Shown: positions 1-8,288 of the stretch, piece by piece
How positions within the stretch are numbered: position 1 is the first letter of the stretch
Layout of the letters: each line of letters begins with the position of its first letter
Source of the DNA: CBDDBX01 sp965225955
GTDB taxonomy: Bacteria; Acidobacteriota; Aminicenantia; UBA2199
Direction of reading: 5' to 3'
NCBI GenBank assembly: GCA_965225955.1
Contig: CBDDBX010000036.1
Location: 1 to 64,000, forward strand
Length of the DNA: 64,000 nucleotides
Made by a program: the position numbers and the translations under genes
Notes under the pieces: model-generated
Seen by the model: only the letters and a program-made list of their open reading frames with translations
Told to the model about the DNA's origin: nothing
Databases searched by the model: none

Positions 1-222
1 TATTTCAGTTTTACCAACACCTGTTGGTCCTATCATAAGAATATTCTTTGGAACGATATCGTCTGCGATTTCTGTAGGTAATTGCTGACGACGATAACGA
101 TTTCTCAAAGCAATTGAAACTGCCTTTTTGGCATTTCTCTGCCCAATAATATATTTATCAAGCTCTTTTATAATCTCTTTGGGAGTTAGCTGATCTCCCT
201 TTAATTTAAGTTTTTCACTCAT
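1..222 (-). CDS. hslU: HslU (ClpY) ATPase subunit of the HslVU protease, N-terminal part
   Basis: Partial gene; the C-terminal part lies off the left edge. The translated start (MSEKLKLKGDQLTPKEIIKE...) and the Walker A segment GPTGVGKTE close to position 1 match HslU, the AAA+ hexamer that unfolds substrates and feeds them to the HslV peptidase in the cytoplasm. The ATG at 220-222 overlaps the hslV stop codon by one base (TAATG), so the two subunits are translationally coupled, as expected for partners of one complex. Only about 74 residues are visible, so nothing can be said about the I-domain or the C-terminal tail that activates HslV. Confidence 0.93.
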   Translation of the reverse strand, partial: MSEKLKLKGDQLTPKEIIKELDKYIIGQRNAKKAVSIALRNRYRRQQLPTEIADDIVPKNILMIGPTGVGKTEI

Positions 223-758
223 TAAAGTTCCTCTATTGTAAATTGATCATTTGTATAGATGCATGTTTGTGCTGCTATAAGGAGAGAGTTTTCCACTATA
301 TCTCTGGCTGAGAGATCTGAATGCCTTTTAAGAGCAGTAGCTGCGGATTGTGCATATGGACCACCGGAACCAATAGCAAGAATATCTTCGTCCGGTTCAA
401 TAACATCTCCTGAACCTGAAAGTATGAACAGTTTTTCTTTATCTGCAACAATGAGCATAGCTTCCAGTTTACGGAGAATCTTATCTGTTCTCCAGTCTCT
501 TGAGAGTTCAATAGCTGCTCTTGCCAGATTGCCGTTATACTCTTCCAGTTTCCCTTCAAATTTCTGAAACAGAGAAAATGCGTCTGCAGTTGAACCTGCA
601 AAACCTGCAAGAACTCTGTTCTGATATAACTTTCTTATTTTTTTTGTTTTATGCTTAAGAACAGTGTTGCCAAAAGATACCTGGCCATCTGCTCCGATAA
701 CGACTTTATCTTTGTGTTTAACACACACAACTGTAGTACTTCTGATCTTTTTTTCCAT
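222..758 (-). CDS. hslV: HslV (ClpQ) threonine peptidase subunit
   Basis: 178 residues, the usual size for HslV, the proteasome-like dodecameric peptidase of the cytosolic HslVU protease. The segment STTVVCV followed by GADGQVSFGNT is the family N-terminus. The nucleophile should be Thr8, exposed after removal of a seven-residue propeptide (MEKKIRS); a longer propeptide than in E. coli HslV, where the Thr follows the initiator Met. The GSGGPYAQ motif and a TNDQFTIEEL end are also typical. It overlaps hslU by one base. There is no Shine-Dalgarno sequence; a TTGACT/TAGAAT promoter ends six bases before the ATG, so the mRNA is predicted to be leaderless. Confidence 0.96.
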   Translation of the reverse strand: MEKKIRSTTVVCVKHKDKVVIGADGQVSFGNTVLKHKTKKIRKLYQNRVLAGFAGSTADAFSLFQKFEGKLEEYNGNLARAAIELSRDWRTDKILRKLEAMLIVADKEKLFILSGSGDVIEPDEDILAIGSGGPYAQSAATALKRHSDLSARDIVENSLLIAAQTCIYTNDQFTIEEL

Positions 759-764
759 GTTCTA

Positions 765-793
765 ATTCTAGACTCTTTGGGTATATTAGTCAA
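765..793 (-). promoter_or_regulatory. Sigma-70-type promoter of hslV, leaderless arrangement
   Basis: On the minus strand TTGACT (788-793), a 17-bp spacer, TAGAAT (765-770), then six bases to the hslV ATG. Start-site spacing would place +1 on or next to the A of ATG. No SD is present. Confidence 0.75.
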
Positions 794-888
794 ATGAGAA
801 ACTGTTAGTTGCAGGTTAAGTTTCCGGATGGAATTTTCCCGGAAATGAGAGTTTTTTTTATTTACAAATGTTGTTGCTGATTTCTCTT

Positions 889-916
889 CAGAGGGCATTA
901 GAATAAATGCCCTCTG
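889..916. terminator. Hairpin downstream of flagellin 1
   Basis: Perfect 11-bp inverted repeat CAGAGGGCATT / AATGCCCTCTG (889-899 and 906-916) with a six-base loop, between the flagellin stop and hslV. There is no U-tract directly after it on the minus strand, so it may act as a 3'-end stabiliser or a weak terminator. Confidence 0.5.
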
Positions 917-947
917 ACAGGAGATGTTTCAGGTAGATTCCTACTAT

Positions 948-1814
948 TTACTGAAACAGTCTCAGTACAAGTTCTGCCGAAGCGTTAGCCTGTGACAGAG
1001 CTGACATTCCTGACTGCATCAGAATCTGGAATTTAGTCATATTAACAACTTCTTCTGCCATATTGGCATCTCTTATAGTTGATTCTGCTGCCTGAAGGTT
1101 CTGTTTCTGAATCTGTATAATACTTACTGAATTCACAAGCCTGTTCTGTTGTGCACCCAGAGCACCTCTCCATTTTGATACTGAAGCAATAGAATCAGAA
1201 AGTGTGTTAAGAACCCACTGCGCATTTGTTGTAGTTGTTAAGCGGGATACACTCATTGTCGCACCAGAGCCTCTTGTAAGCCCCATAGCTGTTGTGCCTG
1301 CACCATTTGGCCCACCAACAGATATTGTAATAAAGGATTGATACTGTGTATCACCAACATAGATATTTTTTGTTACAGATCCACCTGCGGAGAATAGTCT
1401 TTCACCACGGAAGTTTGCAACTGATACAACACGATTGATCTCATTCATTAACTGCTGATATTCAACGTCAATAGTTGCACGCTCTGTATCTCCGATTGTT
1501 TCTGAAGCTGCCTGTTCTGCCAGTGTTACAGCTCTTGTAAGAAGTTCTGTGATTTTTGCCATTGAACCGTCAGCAATCTGAACCAGGGCTATACCATCAT
1601 TTGCGTTTCTTGTAGCCTGAGCAAGAGCAGTAGTATCGGCTTTCAGGCTGTTTGCTATTGCAAGCCCGGCTGCATCATCTCCGGCTTCTACTATTCTGTA
1701 ACCTGAAGATAGACGTCCAAGTGTTTTGTTCATGTGCATCTGAGAAAATGTTAGGTTTCTCTGTGCATCTACTGCTGCTAAATTATTTACAACTGAAAAA
1801 CTTTGTCCTGCCAT
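948..1814 (-). CDS. Flagellin (copy 1)
   Basis: 288 residues. It has the conserved flagellin D0/D1 ends only: N-terminal SSGYR and AGDDAAGLAIANSLKAD segments, and C-terminal QNLQAAESTIRDANMAEE and SALSQANASAELVLRLFQ. The central region is short, so the filament surface domain is minimal. It is closely similar to the flagellin at 4189-5052, with near-identical ends and a diverged middle, so the pair is a duplication. flgE and flgD lie directly upstream in the same direction. The SD is GGGAGG. The leader carries a hairpin with AGGA in the loop, a predicted CsrA site. Exported by the flagellar type III system and polymerised into the filament. Confidence 0.95.
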   Translation of the reverse strand: MAGQSFSVVNNLAAVDAQRNLTFSQMHMNKTLGRLSSGYRIVEAGDDAAGLAIANSLKADTTALAQATRNANDGIALVQIADGSMAKITELLTRAVTLAEQAASETIGDTERATIDVEYQQLMNEINRVVSVANFRGERLFSAGGSVTKNIYVGDTQYQSFITISVGGPNGAGTTAMGLTRGSGATMSVSRLTTTTNAQWVLNTLSDSIASVSKWRGALGAQQNRLVNSVSIIQIQKQNLQAAESTIRDANMAEEVVNMTKFQILMQSGMSALSQANASAELVLRLFQ

Positions 1815-1843
1815 TTTTTCCTCCCTGAATCTCCTCCATTATG

Positions 1844-1859
1844 CCGGTATCCTTACCGG
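1844..1859 (-). promoter_or_regulatory. Predicted CsrA-binding hairpin in flagellin 1 leader
   Basis: On the minus strand CCGGT-A-AGGA-T-ACCGG, a five-pair stem plus A-T closing pair with AGGA as the loop, ending 29 nt before the ATG. GGA in a hairpin loop is the hallmark of CsrA sites. A second GGA lies in the SD. The copy 2 flagellin has the same arrangement at 4150-4163. Confidence 0.6.
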
Positions 1860-1899
1860 TTGAAGGATGGATTGTTCTATTTTTCTACCTGATTATTTA

Positions 1900-3186
1900 T
1901 TACCTTTTAAGTGAGAGAGCTTCCTGGATCATCTGGTCTGATGTAGTGATAACCCTTGAGTTAGCCTGATAGCCTCTCTCAAATACCATCATATTCGTGA
2001 ATTCTGTTGCAATATCAACGTTTGAAGCTTCAAGTGCTGCTCCCATTACAGCTCCTCTTCCTCCACTGTTGGCAACACCTTCGGCTGGTAAACCGGAAGC
2101 AGTAGTTTCTGCATATAGGTTTCTTCCAAGTTTAAGTAGCCCTTTGGGATTGTTGAAGTTGGACATTGCCAGCTGATATCTTGGTTCAACCTGACCATTT
2201 GTGAAAACACCATTTATAACACCATTATTATCTATAAGCAGTGATGCAAGGTTTCCTGGGGGATAACCGTTTGAATTTGTTGAGTTTGTACCCGATTTAA
2301 GTGGATATCCTGTGAATGCTCCTACACCATTGGCGTCTATTAATCTCCATTCCAGAGCAGTACCGCCTGCTACAGTCATTGGGTCTGCACCATTGGCAAA
2401 GGCAGCAACTTCAATATTAACATTTGTTGGAGCAGCACCAACCAGCTGACCGGCACCATCAAAGTCAAGATTACCTCCGGGAATTGCCGGATTGAGAGTG
2501 GCACCTGTCATTTCAACGGTATAGGCCCACCTGTCATTACCTGCAACCTGTCCTGTATGTGTGAAATTAACTGTAAGTGTATGTGGAGCACCTTTACTGT
2601 CATAAACAGTTACTGATGAAGCATAAGTTGCTGGATTTGGAGTAGTTGCATCCGGTGATGTAACGTCAAGGTTAACATTCATCTCAAAGAAAGTGGATGC
2701 TTCCGGTGCAGATATGACATTAGCCGGAAGATTGATCTTCCCCAGATTACCTACATCTGCAAGGCCTGTATTCTGATTTACAGGATAGCCAAGTACAAAT
2801 TTACCATCGGGATTAATCATTACTCCGTCACTGTTAAATTTGAAATTACCGTCTCTTGTGTAGTAACGGTTATTATCTGCATCCCCAACGATGAAGAAGC
2901 CGTTTCCTTCAATTGCAACATTTGTTGCTTCAGTTGTATTCTGAATAGATCCCTGTGCAAAAGAACTACTTATTGAAGAGGGAACTGAACCAAGGCCTAT
3001 CTGCATCGGGTTTCCCGCAGCATCTGTTGCAACACCACCAAAAGTTGAAGTTACCAGATCTCCAAAATTCATTGAACCGGTTTTATAACCAGTAGTATTA
3101 ATGTTTGCCAGGTTGTTACCTACAATATTAATTGCATTTGAGTAGGACGAAAGTCCTGTTAAACCTGAATAGAATGATGTTAACAT
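1900..3186 (-). CDS. flgE: Flagellar hook protein FlgE
   Basis: 428 residues. The N-terminus MLTSFYSGLTGLSSYSNAIN followed by IVGNNLANINTTGYKTGSMNF is the rod/hook/HAP family signature. The C-terminus (SNVDIATEFTNMMVFERGYQANSRVITTSDQMIQEALSLKR) is the coiled-coil D0 helix seen in FlgE. The middle holds beta-rich domains. It builds the hook joining the basal body to the filament. It follows flgD, the hook-capping scaffold, with only 13 bases between them, and has an AGGAGGT ribosome site. Both are probably read from the sigma-54 promoter upstream of flgD. Confidence 0.95.
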   Translation of the reverse strand: MLTSFYSGLTGLSSYSNAINIVGNNLANINTTGYKTGSMNFGDLVTSTFGGVATDAAGNPMQIGLGSVPSSISSSFAQGSIQNTTEATNVAIEGNGFFIVGDADNNRYYTRDGNFKFNSDGVMINPDGKFVLGYPVNQNTGLADVGNLGKINLPANVISAPEASTFFEMNVNLDVTSPDATTPNPATYASSVTVYDSKGAPHTLTVNFTHTGQVAGNDRWAYTVEMTGATLNPAIPGGNLDFDGAGQLVGAAPTNVNIEVAAFANGADPMTVAGGTALEWRLIDANGVGAFTGYPLKSGTNSTNSNGYPPGNLASLLIDNNGVINGVFTNGQVEPRYQLAMSNFNNPKGLLKLGRNLYAETTASGLPAEGVANSGGRGAVMGAALEASNVDIATEFTNMMVFERGYQANSRVITTSDQMIQEALSLKR

Positions 3187-3199
3187 AGTCTGGTACCTC

Positions 3200-3916
3200 C
3201 TATTTCTCTGTTACTTCATTAACGTCGGCGATATTAATCTCAATTGTGCCTGATTTAAGGGTCACGCTGCTTCCACTAAATGCGACTGAATCGATTTTTG
3301 TGCTACCGTACTGTATGAAATCCTTTGCTCCGGTGTCTTTACCATCTTTATCCAGAATTGCTTCGCCTTTTATAGTTTTGCCTTCTTTATCTTTTAATGA
3401 ATAGCTGTAGTATCCTGCTGCAAGAGGATTGCCTTCGGCATCCTTTCCATCAAAACTGAACTTATTTATGCCTGTTTTAAACTCTTCCCCTGATACTTCC
3501 CGTACTACATTGCCTTTACTATCTTTAATAACTATTTTTGATACACTGTGTTTGTCTGACAGAGCGAATTTAAGATCTACTGATTCACCAGGTTCTGTCA
3601 GCTGGAATTTGTCCCCTTCTGAAACAACTCTTTTACCAACCATGTTAACCATCTGTGCGTTGGTTGCAGCTGCCTGGGCCAGAGTTAGTTTTTCCATACT
3701 GGAAGCAACATTTTTCATCTGTTCAAGTGAGGAGAACTGCGCCATCTGTGCAAGCATATCTTCATTACTCATTGGTTCAAGTGGATTCTGGTTCTGATAC
3801 TGAACAACCATAAGGTTCATGAAATCATCTTTACCAAGTTCTTTCTTGGGTTCACTGTTACCATTGGCATTACTTGAAACAACTGCTGAGTTGTAAAAAC
3901 CTGTTGCATTAATCAT
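3200..3916 (-). CDS. flgD: Flagellar hook cap/assembly protein FlgD
   Basis: 238 residues. The N-terminal motif KDDFMNLMVVQYQNQNPLEP followed by MAQFSSLEQM is diagnostic for FlgD, the cap that guides FlgE polymerisation. The C-terminal half contains a FlgD Ig-like/Tudor region with DGKDAEGNPLAAGYYSYSL. First gene of the leftward flgD-flgE unit, with a GGAGG ribosome site and a sigma-54-type promoter just upstream. The final 40 residues are not obviously typical and may be a lineage-specific extension. Confidence 0.94.
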   Translation of the reverse strand: MINATGFYNSAVVSSNANGNSEPKKELGKDDFMNLMVVQYQNQNPLEPMSNEDMLAQMAQFSSLEQMKNVASSMEKLTLAQAAATNAQMVNMVGKRVVSEGDKFQLTEPGESVDLKFALSDKHSVSKIVIKDSKGNVVREVSGEEFKTGINKFSFDGKDAEGNPLAAGYYSYSLKDKEGKTIKGEAILDKDGKDTGAKDFIQYGSTKIDSVAFSGSSVTLKSGTIEINIADVNEVTEK

Positions 3917-3938
3917 TCGTTACCTCCGGCTAATCCAG

Positions 3939-3955
3939 AGCAATTGCGTTGCCAA
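3939..3955 (-). promoter_or_regulatory. Sigma-54 (RpoN) promoter of flgDE
   Basis: On the minus strand the sequence is TTGGCAAC-GCAA-TTGCT. The GG and GC dinucleotides are separated by exactly ten bases, matching the -24/-12 consensus (YTGGCACG-N4-TTGCW) at all but one or two positions. The predicted start falls about 12 nt before the flgD ATG. Sigma-54 control of hook genes is known in many bacteria. Confidence 0.8.
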
Positions 3956-4095
3956 CTTTACAAAAATCTCTATAAACCCTTTGCTAGAAGGGGTTTGGAA
4001 GCAAAGTGGTGCAGGAGGTGGATATTTAGAAAGGAGTAATTGAATGGCTCAGGAAAAATTTTCCGCAGTTTTATGGAAAAAAATGCCGTTTTTAT

Positions 4096-4123
4096 TAAAG
4101 TTATCTTCTGCATGAGACGAAGT
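4096..4123 (+). promoter_or_regulatory. Possible sigma-28 promoter of flagellin 2
   Basis: TAAAGTTA followed after 12 bases by GACGAAGT resembles the flagellar sigma-28 pattern (TAAAGTTT, about 11 bases, GCCGATAA), but the -10 part matches only about half the positions. The resulting leader would include the 4150-4163 hairpin. Weak call. Confidence 0.3.
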
Positions 4124-4149
4124 AGTCTGTGAAAAAATTTTAATCGAGA

Positions 4150-4163
4150 GGGCAAGGATGCCC
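4150..4163 (+). promoter_or_regulatory. Predicted CsrA-binding hairpin in flagellin 2 leader
   Basis: GGGC-A-AGGA-T-GCCC: a four-pair GC stem with an A-T closing pair and AGGA loop, ending 25 nt before the ATG. The core CAAGGATG closely fits the CsrA consensus (ACARGGAUGU). The SD AAGGAGGA supplies a second GGA, giving the two-site arrangement known from flagellin leaders under CsrA control. Confidence 0.65.
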
Positions 4164-4188
4164 GGATTTAAATCAAGGAGGATTTAAA

Positions 4189-5052
4189 ATGGCAGGACAA
4201 AATTTTTCGGTAATTAACAACTTAGCAGCCAGGTCAGCTCAGACCAACCTGTTTTCTTCACAGATGAATATGAACCGTACACTCGGTAAGATGTCATCAG
4301 GTTATAGAATTGTACAGGCTGGGGATGACGCGGCTGGTCTCGCAATCGCAAACAGTCTGAGAGCGGATACAACAGCTCTGGCTCAGGCTTCAAGAAACGC
4401 AAATGACGGTATTGCACTGATTCAGATTGCTGATGGTGCTCTGTCTAAAATGTCAGATCTGCTCACAAGAGCTGTTACACTGGCAGAACAGGCAGCTTCA
4501 GATACTGTTGGTACAAACGAGAAAGCTACAATCGACGTTGAATATCAGCAGATACTGAGTGAAATTGACCGTGTTGTTTCAGTTGCAAACTTTAAAGGTG
4601 AAAATCTATTCTCATCATCAAATGCTGTTACTAAGAACATCTTTGTTGGTGATACACAGTTTGCATCTACAATCAAGATCTCCATTGGTGCGTCAGCCAG
4701 AGGTGCAGGTACTTATGCTATGGGTCTCAAGAGCAGTGGTGGTTCCAGTGCTTCAAACCTTAAGACAGCAGATAATGCTAAATGGGTACTTAGCCAGCTT
4801 AAAACAGCTGTTGCATCTGTTTCAAAATGGAGAGGTGCTCTGGGTGCTCAGCAGAACAGACTTCAGAACTCTGTTGGCATCATTAACGTACAGGCTCAGA
4901 ACCTTCAGGCTGCGGAGTCAACTATCAGAGACGCTAATATGGCGGAAGAGGTAGTTAACATGACAAAGTATCAGATTCTGATGCAGTCAGGTATGTCAGC
5001 TCTGTCCCAGGCTAACGCTTCGGCACAGATGGTACTGAGATTGCTACAGTAA
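4189..5052 (+). CDS. Flagellin (copy 2)
   Basis: 287 residues, starting MAGQNFSVINNLAARSAQTN and ending SALSQANASAQMVLRLLQ. Conserved flagellin D0/D1 helices occupy both ends (SSGYRIVQAGDDAAGLAIAN; NLQAAESTIRDANMAEE) with a short variable centre. It heads the rightward unit flagellin-flaG-fliD-fliS, which supplies filament subunit, length control, cap and chaperone together. The SD is AAGGAGG. It is divergent from flgD, and the 270-bp gap holds both promoters and the CsrA-type hairpin. The codon set looks somewhat richer in C-ending codons than copy 1, which suggests this is the more highly expressed copy (inference). Confidence 0.95.
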   Translation: MAGQNFSVINNLAARSAQTNLFSSQMNMNRTLGKMSSGYRIVQAGDDAAGLAIANSLRADTTALAQASRNANDGIALIQIADGALSKMSDLLTRAVTLAEQAASDTVGTNEKATIDVEYQQILSEIDRVVSVANFKGENLFSSSNAVTKNIFVGDTQFASTIKISIGASARGAGTYAMGLKSSGGSSASNLKTADNAKWVLSQLKTAVASVSKWRGALGAQQNRLQNSVGIINVQAQNLQAAESTIRDANMAEEVVNMTKYQILMQSGMSALSQANASAQMVLRLLQ

Positions 5053-5088
5053 TCGCGGTATCGTGATGAAGGCTAAGGGAGGTGACAG

Positions 5089-5538
5089 ATGATTGATGCT
5101 GTTACTAATGTACAACAGGTAGATGTAAGTACTATAAAGAAGGGTGGCGGTGATGCACCCCTTCCTCCCGGATCTTCAGCCTCAAAATCAAGTAAACTTT
5201 CAGAAAGTGTTTCAGCTGAAAGGGTTGAAGAGAAAAATTTGCCCGGTGAAGGTGCCGGGCAGGTGAAAAGGGATGGAGGCGGTCCTGTTAAACCGGAGGA
5301 AGTTGCGAGGTTTGTTGAAGAACTGAATGCTAAACTTCATTCTCTGGACAGGGAAACCAGATTCCAGCTTGATGAAAAGATTGACAGGTCCTATGTCAGC
5401 GTCGTCAACAAAGATACCAAAGAAGTAATCAGGGAATTTCCCCCTGAAGAAATCAGAGTATTTATGGCGAAAATGAAGGAGTTCAACGAAACTGCAGGAG
5501 CATCAGTTGAAAATCTTCTAATTGACATGGAGGTATAG
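5089..5538 (+). CDS. flaG: FlaG family flagellar protein
   Basis: 149 residues. The N-terminal half is low-complexity, rich in Ser, Gly, Pro and Lys. The C-terminal half is the FlaG domain: VEELNAKLHSLDRETRFQLDEKIDRSYVSVVN then KEVIREFPPEEIRVFMAKMKE. FlaG proteins influence filament length in several bacteria. It sits between flagellin and fliD, the usual place, with an AGGGAGGTGA ribosome site. It ends seven bases before fliD. Confidence 0.88.
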   Translation: MIDAVTNVQQVDVSTIKKGGGDAPLPPGSSASKSSKLSESVSAERVEEKNLPGEGAGQVKRDGGGPVKPEEVARFVEELNAKLHSLDRETRFQLDEKIDRSYVSVVNKDTKEVIREFPPEEIRVFMAKMKEFNETAGASVENLLIDMEV

Positions 5539-5544
5539 AGTATA

Positions 5545-7437
5545 ATGGCTGGAATTTCAATGGGAAGTGCCACAGCTGGTGGTAGTAGTATAACTGGTAA
5601 ACTGGATGTAAACTATCTGGTTGAGCAGACAATTTATGCAAAGCAGCAACCAATAAGGGATTTTAAACCTTATCAGGATCTGTATAAGGCAAGAAAAACG
5701 TCTTTTAATGAGCTTAATACTCATTTATCCAATCTGGAGAGTTCTCTCTATAAGCTGGGTAATGAAGGGTTCAAAAATAAGGCAACAGAAGTAAGTGACC
5801 CGACAATAATGTCAGCATCTGCTTCAAGTATTGCTGACAATGGTGATTATTCGGTTAAAGTCAAGCAGCTTGCTACAGCTCATGCAGTAACCTCATCCAG
5901 TGTTTCTGATCCGGATCAGACCAATCTGACTTCCGGAACATTTACTATTACCCAGGGAAGTAAAACTTTCTCTGTTGATTTAAGTTCCACGCCATTGAGT
6001 CTTAATGGTCTCAAGGAGCAGATAAATGCAGACAGTGATCTGAATGCAACTGCTGCTGTGATCAATTATGGTACAAGTGCAGCACCTGATTACAGGTTGC
6101 AGATATATTCTGATAAGGTAGGAGAAGCCAACAACTTCACTGTCGGTGGTACAACTACGGACATAACTACTTCAGTTACAAATACTGGTCAGAATGCACA
6201 AATCTACGTAAACGATTTCACAAACTATATTTCAAGAGATTCAAACACAATTAATGATGTTATTAAGGGGGTTACCCTTAATCTCAAATCTGCTGATGTC
6301 GGTAAAACAGTTAATCTTAAAGTTTCTACTGACTCAGCAGGTTTAAAAGAGAAGATTCAGGCTTTTGTAGATGACTACAATAAAGCTATAGAGTTTCTTA
6401 ACTCACAGTTTAAGTACAATGCAGATACTGAATCTGCAGGTGTTCTTTCTGGTGATTCTGTAGCCAGAAAGGCCCAGCAGGATCTTTTAGGGTTTGCCAG
6501 TGGCAGAGTTGCCGGTATACCTGATGAATATGCCTATAAAACTTTTTCAACAATAGGCATTAGTATGGACAATGAAGGGAAATTGTCTATTGAAGATTCT
6601 GTACTGGATGAAAAGATTGAAAACAATTTTGAAGATGTAAAGCGACTTTTTACTGACTCCGGCCTTTCAGACAGTGAAGAAGTCTCATTTGTAGCTGCAG
6701 ATAAAAATACCGTTCCCGGATCTTATGAGGTTGTTCTGACCCAGGTAGCTGAGAAAGCTCAGGTTCAGGGTGATCTGGAGATGAGTGCAGTTGATACAAC
6801 AACTGATACTGTTACAGTTACATATGGAGGAAATTCATATGATATAGCTGTAAGTGGTACTATGGATGAAATTATATCAGCTCTTAATACTGAGTTTGAT
6901 GATAAAGGCTTAAAATTGAGTGCAGGTAAATCTGTTTCAGGTTCAGGGCATGTTCTTACTATAACTACTGATGAATATGGATCTTCTGAAACTGTAAAGG
7001 TAAATTCCAGTGGCACTCTGTTTTCCTCGGAAAAGACTGATAGTGGACAGGATGTGGAAGGAACAATTGGAGGCAATGCTGCAACCGGATCAGGTAATAC
7101 TCTTACTGGAAGTGAAGGGGATTCAAAAGGTCTTATTCTGCAGACGACTTCAACAACAACAGGTTCAAAAGGTAATATAACTGCTACCAAGGGGCCTGGT
7201 GAAGGACTTAGAGAACTGGTTTATGAGCTGACTTTTCCATATTCAGGTATTATTGCTAAGAGTAATGAGGCTCTGGATAAGCAGCTTAATAATATAGATG
7301 AACAGATTGCCCAGATCAATCGTAATCTTGCAAAGGAAGAGGAGCGGTTAATACTGGAATTTACAAAAGCCAATGAAGCAATGGCCAGAATGGACTATCT
7401 GCTGAATACTTTGAAAGAGCAGTCTGCAAGTAAGTAG
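5545..7437 (+). CDS. fliD: Flagellar filament cap protein FliD
   Basis: 630 residues. The N-terminal FliD domain begins at about residue 15 (GKLDVNYLVEQTIYAKQQPIRDF) and the FliD C-terminal domain follows from about 215, with a coiled-coil end (LDKQLNNIDEQIAQINRNLAKEEERL, then MDYLLNTL). The central region from about 395 to 545 is a Gly/Ser/Thr-rich insertion, making the protein longer than common FliDs. It caps the growing filament and promotes flagellin folding. It is flanked by flaG and fliS, the standard order. Confidence 0.93.
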   Translation: MAGISMGSATAGGSSITGKLDVNYLVEQTIYAKQQPIRDFKPYQDLYKARKTSFNELNTHLSNLESSLYKLGNEGFKNKATEVSDPTIMSASASSIADNGDYSVKVKQLATAHAVTSSSVSDPDQTNLTSGTFTITQGSKTFSVDLSSTPLSLNGLKEQINADSDLNATAAVINYGTSAAPDYRLQIYSDKVGEANNFTVGGTTTDITTSVTNTGQNAQIYVNDFTNYISRDSNTINDVIKGVTLNLKSADVGKTVNLKVSTDSAGLKEKIQAFVDDYNKAIEFLNSQFKYNADTESAGVLSGDSVARKAQQDLLGFASGRVAGIPDEYAYKTFSTIGISMDNEGKLSIEDSVLDEKIENNFEDVKRLFTDSGLSDSEEVSFVAADKNTVPGSYEVVLTQVAEKAQVQGDLEMSAVDTTTDTVTVTYGGNSYDIAVSGTMDEIISALNTEFDDKGLKLSAGKSVSGSGHVLTITTDEYGSSETVKVNSSGTLFSSEKTDSGQDVEGTIGGNAATGSGNTLTGSEGDSKGLILQTTSTTTGSKGNITATKGPGEGLRELVYELTFPYSGIIAKSNEALDKQLNNIDEQIAQINRNLAKEEERLILEFTKANEAMARMDYLLNTLKEQSASK

Positions 7438-7465
7438 CATGAGTGGTGAAGTAAAGGAGTAATTT

Positions 7466-7918
7466 ATGAGTGAAAATTATCTATATATGAAGAGTAACCT
7501 TGAAGGGATGAATAATGAAGAATTAATAGCCTTCATGTATCAGGAAGTAATAAAAATACTCAACCAGACTGAACACTATTTTAAAATTAACGATATAGAA
7601 AACCGCGTAACTTCACTTAATAAAGCTATCGAAATCATCTCAGCTCTTATGTCTGTTCTTGATGATAAAGGGGGAGAACTTACTACAAGGTTCAGATCGC
7701 TCTATTTATATTCAATTCAGGAACTGACAAGTGCGAATTTTGAAATGAATGTGTCAAGAATCCAGCCTGTGAAAAAGATATTTGATGAATTACTTGTTGC
7801 CTGGGATGAGCAGATGAAACAGAATAAACAGAATGAAGCTCCTGCACCAAATCACACATCAGTTAATGAAGAGGCAGGAGCCATGCAGTCTCTTGGCGGG
7901 CTTGAACTCTATGGATAA
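7466..7918 (+). CDS. fliS: Flagellin export chaperone FliS
   Basis: 150 residues, mostly helical. It has the FliS features: an N-terminal YLYMKSNLEGMNNEELIAFMYQEVIKIL helix, then ENRVTSLNKAIEIISALMSVLD and LTTRFRSLYLYSIQELTSANFEMN. FliS binds the flagellin C-terminus in the cytoplasm and prevents premature polymerisation. The last 30 residues are an unstructured tail. A good SD (AAGGAG) precedes it, and its stop overlaps the start of the next gene (ATGGATAA). Confidence 0.92.
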   Translation: MSENYLYMKSNLEGMNNEELIAFMYQEVIKILNQTEHYFKINDIENRVTSLNKAIEIISALMSVLDDKGGELTTRFRSLYLYSIQELTSANFEMNVSRIQPVKKIFDELLVAWDEQMKQNKQNEAPAPNHTSVNEEAGAMQSLGGLELYG

Positions 7919-8288
7919 TATATCTGTTCTTCACAGTCTGCGTAAAATTTCTTCAGTTCTGGATATCTCATGTAAAGCTCTTGCAGAAGGGCAAACTGAG
8001 TGCTTTGACGATATTATTGGATCAATTAACGAATTCTCTGATATTATTAAAGATGATAGTTCCGGTTTTAAGAGTGCTGAAAAATCCAATCCCGATATAT
8101 ATAATGAACTGATGACTCTCACAGATTCAATTAAGAGCCAGATTGCCTATCTCAGTAAAGAGATTGAGACCTGGAAAACCAGGCAGCTTGAACTTATAGG
8201 TAAATCAAGGAAAGGTAGTAACACTATAGGTAAATATGGTAGCGGTGTCACTGAAACCTGCTACTATTTTGATAGTGAAGCTGATTAG
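7911..8288 (+). CDS. Small helical protein in the FliT position
   Basis: 125 residues from the ATG at 7911, which overlaps the fliS stop; this start is preferred over an earlier in-frame one inside fliS because of the coupling. The sequence is helical and acidic (HSLRKISSVLDISCKALAEG; LMTLTDSIKSQIAYLSKEIETWKTRQ), resembling small flagellar chaperones such as FliT in size and gene order. There is no decisive motif. The last 25 residues look disordered. Role in flagellar export is inferred from context only. Confidence 0.65.
   Translation: MDNISVLHSLRKISSVLDISCKALAEGQTECFDDIIGSINEFSDIIKDDSSGFKSAEKSNPDIYNELMTLTDSIKSQIAYLSKEIETWKTRQLELIGKSRKGSNTIGKYGSGVTETCYYFDSEAD

Noticed and set aside
3970..4155. 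61-codon minus-strand frame between flgD and flagellin 2
   Set aside because: It overlaps the promoter and CsrA-type leader of flagellin 2 and has no ribosome site or family features.
6765..7190. Long antisense frame inside fliD
   Set aside because: Mirror of a low-complexity Ser/Thr/Gly-rich coding stretch; no start signals and the fliD frame is clearly real.
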